DNA from: Pseudomonadales bacterium
Lineage (GTDB): Bacteria > Pseudomonadota > Gammaproteobacteria > Pseudomonadales > Pseudohongiellaceae
Direction of reading: 5' to 3'
NCBI GenBank assembly: GCA_023254735.1
Contig: JALRKV010000119.1
Location: forward strand, 1-64,000
Length of the DNA: 64,000 bases
Of this stretch, positions 20,627-30,511 are shown in pieces; within the stretch, counting starts at the first letter, position 1; the number at the start of each line of letters is the position of its first letter. The position numbers and the translations under genes are program-made. Under the pieces are notes generated by a model. That model was not told where the DNA came from and did no database searches. It saw only the letters and a program-made list of their open reading frames with translations.

Positions 20627-21111
20627 AGTCGAAGGCCTATACCTACTGGGTTGTTATAATTAGTCTTTTTTTGGCTTATCTGTTGGCGATCGTGCCTCTG
20701 CCCGACTGGGCAATGAATTGGCGGCCGCAGTGGGTGCTTATGTTCGTCTTTTATTGGACGATGGCACTGCCCTATCGAGTTGGCCTCGGTTTCGCCTGGG
20801 CTGCGGGCTTGCTGCTCGATGTGCTCGAGGGAACTATGCTCGGCCTTAATGCCTTAACCCTGCTTATCGTCGCCTACGTTACCTTAAGCCTTCATCAGCG
20901 CTTGCGAATGTACAACCCAATTCAGCAGAGTGGGCTGCTGTTAGTTCTATCGCTTGTCGCATTAGGTTTGGGGCATTGGCTGCGCGTGATTAGCGGTCAG
21001 ATTGAGCCTGTAGATTCGATGTATTTGCTTGCGGCATTTTCCAGTGCGGCGATATGGCCCGCGCTGTTTTCTTTGCTCCGAAGCATTCGGCGTGGGTTTA
21101 TAAACAATTGA
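20623..21111 (+). CDS. mreD: Rod-shape-determining membrane protein MreD
   Basis: MreD is the polytopic partner of MreC in the elongasome. The 162-residue protein is very hydrophobic with about five membrane segments, and has the PQWVLMFVFYWTMALPYRVG and GLGFAWAAGLLLDVLEGTMLG signature regions. Its ATG overlaps the mreC stop (ATGA), and its own stop overlaps the next ATG (TGATG), so the genes are translationally coupled. Confidence 0.96.
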   Translation: MKSKAYTYWVVIISLFLAYLLAIVPLPDWAMNWRPQWVLMFVFYWTMALPYRVGLGFAWAAGLLLDVLEGTMLGLNALTLLIVAYVTLSLHQRLRMYNPIQQSGLLLVLSLVALGLGHWLRVISGQIEPVDSMYLLAAFSSAAIWPALFSLLRSIRRGFINN

Positions 21112-21734
21112 TGATATCGCCTCGGCTAATTTTAGCGTCAGCATCACCGCGACGCGCACAGCTTCTCGCACAGCTCGGTTTCGAATGCGAGATCTACCCT
21201 CAGGACATCGACGAGTCCCGCCGGGAGGGCGAGTCTCCCGCTTCATATGTCTTGCGGATGTCCCGAGAAAAAGCGCATTCGGGCTCAACGCAGCTGCTTA
21301 GCCGCGCGGGGGTGCTAGTCGCCGCCGATACAGTTGTTTCGCTCGGCGATGAGGTGTTAGCAAAACCCGAGTCGCCACAGCAAGCCGAAGGTTTCTTGAT
21401 GCGTTTGGCGAATAAGACTCATGAGGTGAGAAGCGCCGTCTGTGTTCTTGCAACCGATGGGAGTAGTAGGCTCACCACGATCGGCGAGGCGGTGTCGTTA
21501 ACACGGGTCACCTTTGGTGATATTAGCCGTGACGAGGCGCGGCGCTACTGGCTGACGGGCGAACCTCGGGGCAAAGCCGGAGGCTATGCAATACAGGGCT
21601 ACGCTGCGGCGTTCATTCGTTCGATCGAAGGCAGCTACAGTGGCGTGATGGGACTGCCACTATTCGACACCGCTGCGTTGCTCAAGAAGGCGGGATTAGA
21701 CTGCTTTCCCCCACTGGAAACACACGAGCGATGA
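21111..21734 (+). CDS. Maf-family nucleoside triphosphate pyrophosphatase, YhdE type
   Basis: Maf enzymes hydrolyse non-canonical or specific nucleotides to monophosphates; the YhdE branch prefers dTTP and UTP. The 207-residue protein begins with LILASASPRRAQLL, followed by SREKA, the metal-binding AADTVV and KAGGYAIQG. The position between mreD and rng, as for yhdE in Escherichia coli, supports the YhdE branch. I start at ATG 21111, which overlaps the mreD stop; the longer upstream reading is unsupported. It overlaps rng by four bases. Confidence 0.94.
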   Translation: MISPRLILASASPRRAQLLAQLGFECEIYPQDIDESRREGESPASYVLRMSREKAHSGSTQLLSRAGVLVAADTVVSLGDEVLAKPESPQQAEGFLMRLANKTHEVRSAVCVLATDGSSRLTTIGEAVSLTRVTFGDISRDEARRYWLTGEPRGKAGGYAIQGYAAAFIRSIEGSYSGVMGLPLFDTAALLKKAGLDCFPPLETHER

Positions 21735-23224
21735 GCGAGTTATTGATCAACGTCATGCCTGCAGAGACGCGAGTCGCGCTAGTCGAGCAGGGGATTCTCA
21801 AAGAATTGATGCTTGAGAGGAATCGCTCGCGTAGCCACGTAGGCGATATATTCCAAGGCAAAGTACTCCGAGTGATGCCCGGCATGGAAGCGGCGTTCGT
21901 GGATATTGGTCTCGAGAGAGCGGGTTTTATTCATGCATCTGATATCAGCGAGCTGGATGCTCAAGGTCTTGAAGTGCGTCGAGAACAGCCCGCGCGCATT
22001 GGAGAGCTTCTCCGCGAGGGTCAATTTTTGACTGTGCAGGTTATCAAGGATGGTATTGCGGGGAAGGGTGCGAGGCTGAGTAATCACCTGACACTCGCCG
22101 CAAGGCATTTAGTTCTGTTGCCGCGCAGCTTGCATATTGGCGTTTCGCAAAAAATTGTCGATCACCAAGAGCGCGAAAGGCTCGAAGCACTGCTTAAAAA
22201 AAGTCTGGCGGAGTCGGATTGGGAAGAGCCCCGAGGCTTTATAGTAAGGACGGTCGCAGAGGGTGCGACTCAGGGCGAATTCCTCGAAGATCTTGGGCAT
22301 CTTTATAGGCTTTGGGTAAAGCTTAAGGAGAGGCTGCGGCGACCAAACGAGGTGCGGTGTGTGTACTCCGAAGAACCGATCTATGTTAGGTCGATGCGCG
22401 ATCTTTTTGGGCCGAAGGTTAACCGTATTCTAATCGACGATGTCGACGCATTCGATAAACTCAGTGCATTCTTAAAAGACTATATCCCTGACGCACGTGC
22501 GCTGCTCGAACTCGCCGCGAAGGAACCGCCGCTATTCGAACTTTGCGAAGCGGGCGGAGTCTCAATAGAACAGCAAATAGAGAACGCTTTAGAAAAAAAA
22601 GTACGACTGCCCAATGGCGGTGATCTCGTTATTGAGCAGACGGAATCGATGGTGACCATCGATGTAAACACCGGCTCTTTCATTGGCGTTCGCGATCAGG
22701 ATTCAACCATACTTGAGACCAACCTCGAGGCTGCGGCTGCTATCGCCTTGCAGCTGAGGTTGCGTAATTTGGGAGGAATCATCGTCATAGATTTCATCGA
22801 TATGCACTGCGAAGAACATCGATCTCAGGTGCGTACGGCATTGATCGACGCGCTCGCAAAAGACGGCGCACACACAGTGGTCGGCGGGTTCTCGCAATTT
22901 GGTTTGCTTGAAATGACCCGCAAGCGAGTTCGAGAAAGTTTGCAGCGCGTTCTGCGCGCGCCCTGCGAGGACTGTTTGGGTGACGGCCATGTCGCCTCGA
23001 TAGACTCAGTTGTATCGAGAATCCATCGCCGGCTGCTGGTACTGTCCGCCAGGGGCGATGCATTTAGGGTGAAAGCGTCGCATGGGGTGATTGATGCACT
23101 GCGCGACGAGTCGCGAATCATTGAGCAATCAATCGGCGGTCGGCTGGAGTTTGTCGCATGCGCGGAGCATGCAAGAAGCCAGTTCGATATTGAGATTATT
23201 AGCAAACGATTAGGTGAGTCCTAA
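21731..23224 (+). CDS. rng: Ribonuclease G
   Basis: RNase G is the RNase E-like endoribonuclease that matures 16S rRNA and degrades some mRNAs. The 497-residue protein lacks the long C-terminal scaffold of RNase E, which fits RNase G. The S1 domain spans about 36-130 and the DNase-I-like catalytic core follows, with metal ligands in TIDVNTG and IIVIDFIDM. The Zn-link cysteines are in APCEDCLGDG. It overlaps maf by four bases, as in the maf-rng-yhdP order of gammaproteobacteria. Confidence 0.96.
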   Translation: MSELLINVMPAETRVALVEQGILKELMLERNRSRSHVGDIFQGKVLRVMPGMEAAFVDIGLERAGFIHASDISELDAQGLEVRREQPARIGELLREGQFLTVQVIKDGIAGKGARLSNHLTLAARHLVLLPRSLHIGVSQKIVDHQERERLEALLKKSLAESDWEEPRGFIVRTVAEGATQGEFLEDLGHLYRLWVKLKERLRRPNEVRCVYSEEPIYVRSMRDLFGPKVNRILIDDVDAFDKLSAFLKDYIPDARALLELAAKEPPLFELCEAGGVSIEQQIENALEKKVRLPNGGDLVIEQTESMVTIDVNTGSFIGVRDQDSTILETNLEAAAAIALQLRLRNLGGIIVIDFIDMHCEEHRSQVRTALIDALAKDGAHTVVGGFSQFGLLEMTRKRVRESLQRVLRAPCEDCLGDGHVASIDSVVSRIHRRLLVLSARGDAFRVKASHGVIDALRDESRIIEQSIGGRLEFVACAEHARSQFDIEIISKRLGES

Positions 23225-23251
23225 TTTGCTATAGAGTCGAAGAGAGGTTTA

Positions 23252-26200
23252 GTGTTTTTATCCGTTGTATTCGGCATAGGCAGACTGCTTCGACGAGTGT
23301 TTATCGTGGGCATTGTCGCGCTCGCCGCTTACGTGAGCGCCGGCCGGCAGTTTATGCCGGTAGTCGCAGACTATACGCAGTTCGTCGAGGAAAAAGTCTT
23401 TGAGCTGACCAGGTTGCCGGTAAATATTACGTCGTTAACTGGGAGTTTTACTGGGTTCAATCCTACGATCGAGGTGAGCGGGTTGAGTTTGCTGGTCACC
23501 GAAGATCAGGTCGGTGCAGCAGCAGAACCAGCCGGCCTCCTGTTTGATAGGGCAACGCTGACGTTGGACGTGCCGGCCAGTCTTTGGCAGCGACGCTGGG
23601 TGCTTGAGGAATTCGAAGTTGCAGACTTAGAGGTTGCCCTTCGGCAGTCGGCTGACGGCTCATGGCAGCTGCGCGGCGTTAGCGGGGCGACGCCGCAGCG
23701 GGTAAACATGGCAGAGCTGTACTCGATTTTGTTAGGCGTGTCTTATTTGCAGCTAAGCGACGTGGTGCTGAGCCTCGAGCCGAATGCGGGTGATGCCGTT
23801 GTAGTCGACATAGTCGACGCGCGAATTCAGAACCGCGAGAACGAACACGTCATTCTGCTTGATGCGCGTATCGATGGTGTGCGCCAACCACTTCAATTCT
23901 CCTACGAGGGGACAGGTGCGACGCTCGCTGATGCATCCGCCTACGCTTATGCAAACATTCCTACGGGCGACTATCTTCCTCTCTTCGAATCGCTACTCCC
24001 AGCCGCGGTGCAGCCTGCGATTGCTGGTGTAACTGCGTTAGACGCAGGCGGGCAAGTTTGGCTTGAGATAGTGGATGGGAAACTGATCGAGGCGACGGCA
24101 ACCCTCGATATAGAGTCTTTAGAATTGCTGAGGCCGGCAGCTAGGGAGGCGCTAACGACAGAGCTTTCGAGCTTCCGCAGCGTCGCAACAATACGCCAGT
24201 CGGCGGAGTTACTGGCCACGGATGGAACTAATCCTCGGTTCGAATTCGTCATTCAGGCGAATCAAGGCAAATGGGATGGCGAGGAATGGGGCGCTTTCTC
24301 GGCTGGCTTCGTCGTGCGTCAGAACGACGAAGTCGAATTAAGAGCAGACTCCGTGGATATCGCGCGGGTTCTCAGCCTCACGCGCCGCATGGCGAGCGCC
24401 GGCTTTATACCTCTTACTGACGCGCAAATTAATACATTGAACGACCTTTCACCGCGCGGTTTGATTAATAACCTCAGCGTAAAACTAACCGCTCAAGAGA
24501 GCGCGGCCTCGCCACTCGAGGCGCTGTCTGGGCCCATCCGGAAATTATCCCTGCGAGCGAATACCGAAAGCGGCGCCATCGAGTCTATTGGTGGGATTCC
24601 GGCGCTAGATGGCGTGACGGGTTATCTAGAAATTGACTACGACGGACAGACGCAAAGAGCGAGCGGATTTGCTGAGATCGACACCCCTTCCCTGCGAATG
24701 AATCTCCCAAACATCTATACGCGTGACTGGTTATACGAGTATGTGAATGGGCGCATAGATTTTCTCTCAAAATTCGAAGCAGGGCTCGACCTTACATTGT
24801 CTAGCAACACGATAATTGCAGAGTCTGCGAACACGACAGGGCGCGTGCAGTTCACGTCACAGCTAGTGCGGCCGATAGACGGCGATCCTCAGTCGAATAT
24901 TGAGTTACTCATCGGCGTTGAGCGCATGCGCGCCGATGATCGTTACCTCTACCTCCCCGATGGTCCCAAAATAGAGCAGGGGCTCAAGTCGACCATGGCC
25001 TGGGTTGGGGGCGCGGCCCTAGACGGGACGTTCTTCGATAGCGGAGCGATACTGCGCGGATCGATGCTGCCGGGCTCAGACCCCGCTGCCAAAACGTTCC
25101 AAAGCTTTTATCGATTGCGTGACGGAACGATTCGCTATGCCGAAGGGTGGCCAGAGATCGAAGGCGTCGAAGCATTCGTCTCTACGGCGGACAGTTTGAT
25201 CGATGTTGTGGTGACGGCTGGAAATAGTCACGGATTATCGCTCGACGGAGCGAGAGGCACGGTGCGACCCGCTGTGGACGAAGGCGGAGAGCGCCGCAAT
25301 AGACTTTTAGTCGAAGGCGGTGCGACGGGGCTCACGCAGGACGCGCTCAATTTCTTGTCCGCCTCACCGCTGCCGGACGGTCTCGTAGATACGGTGAACA
25401 ACTGGCGTGCTGCGGGTGATGCGCAGGTAGCGATCGATGTTCATCTGCTTCTCGGGAGTGGTGAGCCGGTCGATGTGCGCACAGAGTTATCGATTGATGA
25501 GAACAATTTGGCGCTACTCGACTATGGTCTCGACGTGTCGGCACTTTCGGGTCAGGTAGTGTTCGATACTCGAACGGGTCTCGACAGTTCGAACCTGCAA
25601 GGTCAACTGTTTAACAGCCCTGTTTCTCTACAGCTCGGCTCTGCGCAAAGTGATCGCGTTATCGAGACGATTACGCTCGCTGCTAGCGGCAGAGTCGCGC
25701 CGCAGCAGTTGGCCGATCTGGCGCTGACGAGTCCGCTAATCGATTCAATGCTGAGTCAGACCGACGGTGTCTTGGAATTTACGAGCCAGTTATTTATTGA
25801 GCAAGGGGGCGAGAGTTTATACCCCACGACCCTCGAAATTCAGAGCTCATTAGAGGGTGTTTCGATTGTAGGGCCTGATCCACTTTATAAAGAGGCTGGC
25901 ACACCTGTCGCCTTCGATCTGACGCTCGGGTTTGGTGAGAACAGGCAATGGCATAGGGGCAAACTAGGAGAGCGCTTGGAGTTCGATCTTTCATTCGAAG
26001 ACACCGCTCTCACTCAGGGACTGGTTTTTCTCGGAGAATCGCCAACTCAGCTAAGTGTGCTAAAGCAGAATCCTTTCGATGGCCTAGTGGTGCTCGGTGG
26101 TTTGTCCGCGGCAGACTTCGAAGAATGGGACGGTTTTGTTACGCAGTTTACAGAGACGCTGCGATCACTCGCTGCGAGTGAAGGGGTACTCGATGAGTCG

Positions 26201-27481
26201 AGTTACGGCGTTGAAGGTTTTGCCGAGAACCTTGGCTTTATTGATATCTCGGTGAATGAATTAGGGGTATTGGGTCAAAGTTTTGCTAAGCAGTCGCTGA
26301 GGATTAGGCCTGATATCGAAACAAAAAATTGGCTTATTGACCTTGCAGGTCCAGAGCTCGAGGGCCACGTCGAAGCGCCCTTCGCCGAGGGCGAGATGCT
26401 TGTGTCTCTACAAAAGCTGCGTTTGGCGGGTGACGAGTCGAGCACGATCGGACCGCAGCGAATAGAAGAAGATTCCGTCGACACAGACTCAGTCGATTCA
26501 CTCGCCGAGCTCGACCCCAGACAATTTCCCGCGATGCGTTTCAGCGCGCGCGAGATTGTCATCGGAGACAGCCCCTACGGCAGCTGGCGTTTTCGTTTAA
26601 AACCTGAAGAGGTCGGTGCTGAATTCTCACAGCTAGCCTTCGACTTTCGAGGGCTTCAGCTCGAAGCACAGTATTTAAGCGCCGAGCTGATAGACAAATG
26701 GGATGCCGAACGAGAGGAAAGCGAGGAAAGCGAGGCAGCGTCTGATCAGATGCCTGCGCCTTCTTTCTACTGGCATTTTGATGGGCAGACACATCGTAGC
26801 GAATTTAATGGTCAACTCCACGTCGCCGATTTAGGCGAGGTACTCCGCGCTAATGGCTATGCCCCTAGCCTTGTCAGCAACGCGGGGGATTTCGAATCGC
26901 AGCTCGAATGGCAGGGCACGCCCGCATTCTTCAATGCAGAGAATCTTAGCGGCGAAATAAAAATCGACATCAGAGAAGGAAGGTTTCTTCAAGGCGCCGG
27001 TGGCGCAGGCGCATTGAAGCTCATCAGCATCCTTAATTTTGATGCTATCATGCGGCGCCTGCGTTTTAGCGATGATCTTCTGCGCAGCGGTCTTGCGTTC
27101 GATCAGATCGATGGTCATCTAGTGCTAGAACAAGGCCAGGTTCAGATTCAGGATCGACTCGTTATAAGCGGTCCGTCGAGCCTTTATCAAATAACGGGGG
27201 ACGTCGATCTCGTCGCCGAAACGATAGTCGGTGAAATGTATGTCACGCTGCCGGTGAGCGACAATATTCCTTGGTTGGGGCTGCTGACGGCGAATATACC
27301 CATTGCGGTCGGCGCGTATCTTTTCGATCGAATTTTTGGCGATCAGGTAGACAGTCTTACTAGTGCCGCCTATTCATTGGATGGCCCATGGGAAAACCTT
27401 GAGCCGCAGTTTAAACAAGCGTTCGGTTCGCCCGATTCGCCCTCCGCCGCAGGTGCCCAAGAGCTGCCCCAAGCCAGATAG
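23252..27481 (+). CDS. yhdP: YhdP family AsmA-like protein
   Basis: This is a 1409-residue AsmA/TamB-like protein. Escherichia coli YhdP is one of the bridge-like proteins that carry phospholipids between inner and outer membranes. A single membrane helix (about residues 10-30) is followed by a long beta-rich periplasmic rod. The C-terminal third holds the AsmA-like region with GAGALKLISILNFDAIMRR and the terminal SLDGPWENLEPQ. An acidic, low-complexity segment rich in E and S lies near residues 1150-1165. The start is GTG 23252, with AGAGAGG upstream. It follows rng, as usual. Confidence 0.93.
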   Translation: MFLSVVFGIGRLLRRVFIVGIVALAAYVSAGRQFMPVVADYTQFVEEKVFELTRLPVNITSLTGSFTGFNPTIEVSGLSLLVTEDQVGAAAEPAGLLFDRATLTLDVPASLWQRRWVLEEFEVADLEVALRQSADGSWQLRGVSGATPQRVNMAELYSILLGVSYLQLSDVVLSLEPNAGDAVVVDIVDARIQNRENEHVILLDARIDGVRQPLQFSYEGTGATLADASAYAYANIPTGDYLPLFESLLPAAVQPAIAGVTALDAGGQVWLEIVDGKLIEATATLDIESLELLRPAAREALTTELSSFRSVATIRQSAELLATDGTNPRFEFVIQANQGKWDGEEWGAFSAGFVVRQNDEVELRADSVDIARVLSLTRRMASAGFIPLTDAQINTLNDLSPRGLINNLSVKLTAQESAASPLEALSGPIRKLSLRANTESGAIESIGGIPALDGVTGYLEIDYDGQTQRASGFAEIDTPSLRMNLPNIYTRDWLYEYVNGRIDFLSKFEAGLDLTLSSNTIIAESANTTGRVQFTSQLVRPIDGDPQSNIELLIGVERMRADDRYLYLPDGPKIEQGLKSTMAWVGGAALDGTFFDSGAILRGSMLPGSDPAAKTFQSFYRLRDGTIRYAEGWPEIEGVEAFVSTADSLIDVVVTAGNSHGLSLDGARGTVRPAVDEGGERRNRLLVEGGATGLTQDALNFLSASPLPDGLVDTVNNWRAAGDAQVAIDVHLLLGSGEPVDVRTELSIDENNLALLDYGLDVSALSGQVVFDTRTGLDSSNLQGQLFNSPVSLQLGSAQSDRVIETITLAASGRVAPQQLADLALTSPLIDSMLSQTDGVLEFTSQLFIEQGGESLYPTTLEIQSSLEGVSIVGPDPLYKEAGTPVAFDLTLGFGENRQWHRGKLGERLEFDLSFEDTALTQGLVFLGESPTQLSVLKQNPFDGLVVLGGLSAADFEEWDGFVTQFTETLRSLAASEGVLDESSYGVEGFAENLGFIDISVNELGVLGQSFAKQSLRIRPDIETKNWLIDLAGPELEGHVEAPFAEGEMLVSLQKLRLAGDESSTIGPQRIEEDSVDTDSVDSLAELDPRQFPAMRFSAREIVIGDSPYGSWRFRLKPEEVGAEFSQLAFDFRGLQLEAQYLSAELIDKWDAEREESEESEAASDQMPAPSFYWHFDGQTHRSEFNGQLHVADLGEVLRANGYAPSLVSNAGDFESQLEWQGTPAFFNAENLSGEIKIDIREGRFLQGAGGAGALKLISILNFDAIMRRLRFSDDLLRSGLAFDQIDGHLVLEQGQVQIQDRLVISGPSSLYQITGDVDLVAETIVGEMYVTLPVSDNIPWLGLLTANIPIAVGAYLFDRIFGDQVDSLTSAAYSLDGPWENLEPQFKQAFGSPDSPSAAGAQELPQAR

Positions 27482-27562
27482 TCGCTTACTGCGCGAGTTG
27501 ATTATTTGGTTGTCGGGTAGGCATCTGAGCCGAATGCAAATACTTTGAAAAAGAGAAAACTT

Positions 27563-28957
27563 ATGTCGCACGACGAAGTGTCAGCTGCCCCGAATCAGGA
27601 AACGAAGAGTCGAGAGAATTTGCGTCCAGTGAGAACGCTCAATTTACTCTCGTATCGCGAGATACAAAGCCTCATGTCAGCAAACGAAGAAGTGCGCAGT
27701 TTGTTTCGACTCTGTGCGCTAGCCGTTCTAAATAGCGGGAACGAGGTCGATGATGTTTCTAGCCTTATCGAGTCTTATCCCGATTTTGAAATCGATGTAA
27801 AGCCACAGTCGCGGGGGCCAATCTTGGACGTGCGCAACGCGCCTATTTCAGCCTTTGTCGATGGCAATATGATTCGCGGCATTCAAGAACATTTGTTCTC
27901 GGTATTACGAGATGTCGTTTATGTGAACAATGCGCTTAACGGATTTTATGATCTCGACAGCAGACGAGGCGTCACAGAAGCTGTCTTCGATATACTGCGC
28001 AATGCAAATATCGTTCGGCCAAATTTAAAGCCCGATTTAGTGGTATGTTGGGGCGGTCATTCGATAGGCCGTAACGAATATGACTTCACGAAAGAGGTTG
28101 GCTATCAACTTGGCCTGCGCGGATTAAATATCGCCACGGGCTGTGGCCCGGGTGCTATGAAGGGGCCGATGAAAGGGGCTGCCATTGGCCACTCCAAACA
28201 ACAGCTCGCACTGCGCCGCTATATCGGCATTACCGAGCCTGGGATAATCGCAGCCGAGGCACCCAATGCGATTGTTAATGAACTCGTCATCTTGCCCGAT
28301 ATCGAAAAACGCCTCGAAGCGTTTGTTCGCTTAGCACATTGCATCGTCGTTTTCCCCGGCGGCGCAGGAACAGCCGAAGAACTGCTCTACATTCTTAGCA
28401 TCCTGATGCATGAGCGCAATGCCGGACACCCTTTCGGCCTAATACTCGCCTCCCCTGAATCAAGCAGTGAATACTTCGAAGAAATAGATGCGTTTATACG
28501 AGCGACCCTAGGCAATGAAGCCGCTGACTACTACGAGATTATTACGGGTGATGCAGCGTCTATCGCGCGTCGAGCTAAGGCGCACGTTGATAAGCAGCGA
28601 AAACATAGACTTTCCTTGGGTGCGTCCTATGGGTTTAACTGGGAGCTTTATATTCCTTCTGACTTGCAGGCGCCATTTATTCCTAGTCACGAGAATATGG
28701 CCGGCCTGCGGTTAGATTCTTCTCTCCCCGCACAACAACTTGCTTCGAATCTAAGGAAGGCCTTTTCGGGTATCGTAGCGGGTAACGTGAAGGCGCAAGG
28801 CGTTGCGCAGATCAAGGCGCATGGCCCCTTTCAGATCGCAGGTGAGCCAGAAATCATGCAGAGGATGGAGTCGCTGCTCGCGTCGTTTGTTGAGCAGAAG
28901 CGGATGAAGATCGACTACTCCAACTACACGCCGTGCTGGGAAATCGTGTCGCAATAA
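27563..28957 (+). CDS. ppnN: Pyrimidine/purine nucleotide 5'-monophosphate nucleosidase
   Basis: PpnN (formerly YgdH) splits nucleoside monophosphates into base and ribose 5-phosphate and is activated by (p)ppGpp in Escherichia coli. The 464-residue protein has an N-terminal extension, the Rossmann-like LOG core with CWGGHSIGRNEYDFTKEVGY, TGCGPGAMKGPMKG and the nucleotide motif PGGAGTAEE, then a C-terminal domain. I prefer ATG 27563 over the in-frame TTG 27545. It lies close behind yhdP and 19 bases before a 5'-nucleotidase gene. Confidence 0.93.
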   Translation: MSHDEVSAAPNQETKSRENLRPVRTLNLLSYREIQSLMSANEEVRSLFRLCALAVLNSGNEVDDVSSLIESYPDFEIDVKPQSRGPILDVRNAPISAFVDGNMIRGIQEHLFSVLRDVVYVNNALNGFYDLDSRRGVTEAVFDILRNANIVRPNLKPDLVVCWGGHSIGRNEYDFTKEVGYQLGLRGLNIATGCGPGAMKGPMKGAAIGHSKQQLALRRYIGITEPGIIAAEAPNAIVNELVILPDIEKRLEAFVRLAHCIVVFPGGAGTAEELLYILSILMHERNAGHPFGLILASPESSSEYFEEIDAFIRATLGNEAADYYEIITGDAASIARRAKAHVDKQRKHRLSLGASYGFNWELYIPSDLQAPFIPSHENMAGLRLDSSLPAQQLASNLRKAFSGIVAGNVKAQGVAQIKAHGPFQIAGEPEIMQRMESLLASFVEQKRMKIDYSNYTPCWEIVSQ

Positions 28958-28976
28958 ATTCGGTGTTCGTGAAGAA

Positions 28977-30431
28977 ATGGAAACGGGTATGGGTTTTAAA
29001 AGAAGGCTAGGACTCTGCGCAGGAATAATGTTATCAGCGGCACTGTCAGCCTGTCAGGTCGCGGAGCAATATGAACGCAGCTTTACCGTGCTTTACACCA
29101 ACGACGAACACGGTTGGATGGAGGGAATGGGGGAGTCAAACAGCGCCGCAAATTTGATGCAGCTGTGGAAAGATGCTGAGGGTTATTCGATCGCTAATGC
29201 GGAGGATTTTTTGCTGCTAAGCGGCGGGGATAATTGGACAGGGCCGGCCATCTCTACGTGGAATCAGGGAGAGAGCATGGTCGAATTGATGAATTCGATG
29301 GGCTATGCGGCCTCCGCTATCGGGAATCACGAATTCGATTTTGGCCTCGATACTATCCGTAAGCGCAGTGCCGAGGCAGACTATGCCTATGTGAGTGCTA
29401 ACACGACATGGCGTGATTCGGGTTTAGTTCCAGAGGACATTGGTATTGTCGAGTATCGAATCGTAGAGGCGGGGGGTGTACTTGTCGGTGTCATTGGGTT
29501 AACGACAACCGAGACGTCGACTACGACGAATCCTGCAACCGTTGCACCGCTGCGGTTTAATAACTACGAGGCAACGCTTCGCCGAATTGTGCCGGAGATA
29601 GAAGCGCAGGGTGTCGAGCTTACCTTTGTTATTTCGCATGTCTGTCTCGATGAACTAGAGCCTCTTGCCCTCGCTGTCGCCGATCTCGACATTGCCCTTT
29701 TCGGCGCCGGCCACTGTAATGAACTGATTGCTAAACGCCTCGACAGCGCCGTGATTCTCGGCGGCGGCTTCCATTTTGGCAGCTACGCACGGGCTACTTT
29801 TTCACTTGCTGCCGATGGTGGGGTACATGTCGATTTTGCAACTGCGGAAAATGCAGGCGCGTCGGCGGATCCCGAAACGCTCGCTATTATCGAGAAGTGG
29901 CAGTCGCGCTCGGAAGCGTCGCTCTCTGAGGTCTTGGCTTATGTTGACAAGACGGTGCCTCGGGGAGCGGTGTTAGATCAACTGGTAGTTGATTCGTGGC
30001 TGTGGGCTGACCCTGTGGCAGACGTTGCCGTGACTAACGCCGGAGGAATTCGTGCGCCTCTGCCGAGCGGGGCGGTAACCCTTGGCGATACCGTTGCGAT
30101 ACTGCCCTTCGATAATACTATTGTCGCCGTTGAAATTTCCGGAGCCGAGTTAGTCGCTGCTCTCAACGAGGGCAGTCGTCCGCGCGCTGCAGGTATCGCG
30201 CAAGTCGACGACAAATGGGTTTTGTCAGCCACCGGTGAGGCGCCTGAAGCGGATAAGCGCTACCGCGTTCTCATTAACAGTTTTATGTATGCGGGAGGAG
30301 ATGGGTATGAGCGTTTTGCCTCTGCTGACCCCAACGCGTATGACACCGGTACGCAGTACGGTTTGCCGTTTCGGGATTGGCTGAGGAGTCTTGCATCAAC
30401 GCAAGCGCGCCCCCTGCGGCTTATCGATTAA
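28977..30431 (+). CDS. UshA-type 5'-nucleotidase/metallophosphatase lipoprotein
   Basis: A 484-residue enzyme of the UshA/5'-nucleotidase family, probably releasing nucleosides from extracytoplasmic nucleotides. The signal ends LSAC, so it is a lipoprotein. The N-terminal metallophosphatase domain has TNDEHGWM, SGGDNWTGP, GNHEFDFG and GAGHC motifs, and the C-terminal substrate domain has NAGGIRAPLPSG and LPFDNTIV. ATG 28989 is an alternative start. It lies between ppnN and an M20 peptidase, and the mix suggests scavenging. A terminator-like hairpin follows at 30445-30479. Confidence 0.9.
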   Translation: METGMGFKRRLGLCAGIMLSAALSACQVAEQYERSFTVLYTNDEHGWMEGMGESNSAANLMQLWKDAEGYSIANAEDFLLLSGGDNWTGPAISTWNQGESMVELMNSMGYAASAIGNHEFDFGLDTIRKRSAEADYAYVSANTTWRDSGLVPEDIGIVEYRIVEAGGVLVGVIGLTTTETSTTTNPATVAPLRFNNYEATLRRIVPEIEAQGVELTFVISHVCLDELEPLALAVADLDIALFGAGHCNELIAKRLDSAVILGGGFHFGSYARATFSLAADGGVHVDFATAENAGASADPETLAIIEKWQSRSEASLSEVLAYVDKTVPRGAVLDQLVVDSWLWADPVADVAVTNAGGIRAPLPSGAVTLGDTVAILPFDNTIVAVEISGAELVAALNEGSRPRAAGIAQVDDKWVLSATGEAPEADKRYRVLINSFMYAGGDGYERFASADPNAYDTGTQYGLPFRDWLRSLASTQARPLRLID

Positions 30432-30444
30432 ACTAGATTTGCGC

Positions 30445-30479
30445 GCACTCGCAAGTAGTCATGCGAGTGCAGGATTTTT
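30445..30479 (+). terminator. Terminator-like hairpin after the 5'-nucleotidase gene
   Basis: A perfect 9-bp stem GCACTCGCA/TGCGAGTGC with an 8-base loop starts 14 bases after the stop codon and is followed by AGGATTTTT. The spacer before the T run weakens the call, but position and orientation fit. Confidence 0.6.
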
Positions 30480-30511
30480 CGAGAAATTTAGAATAAGTGG
30501 GAGTAAAAATA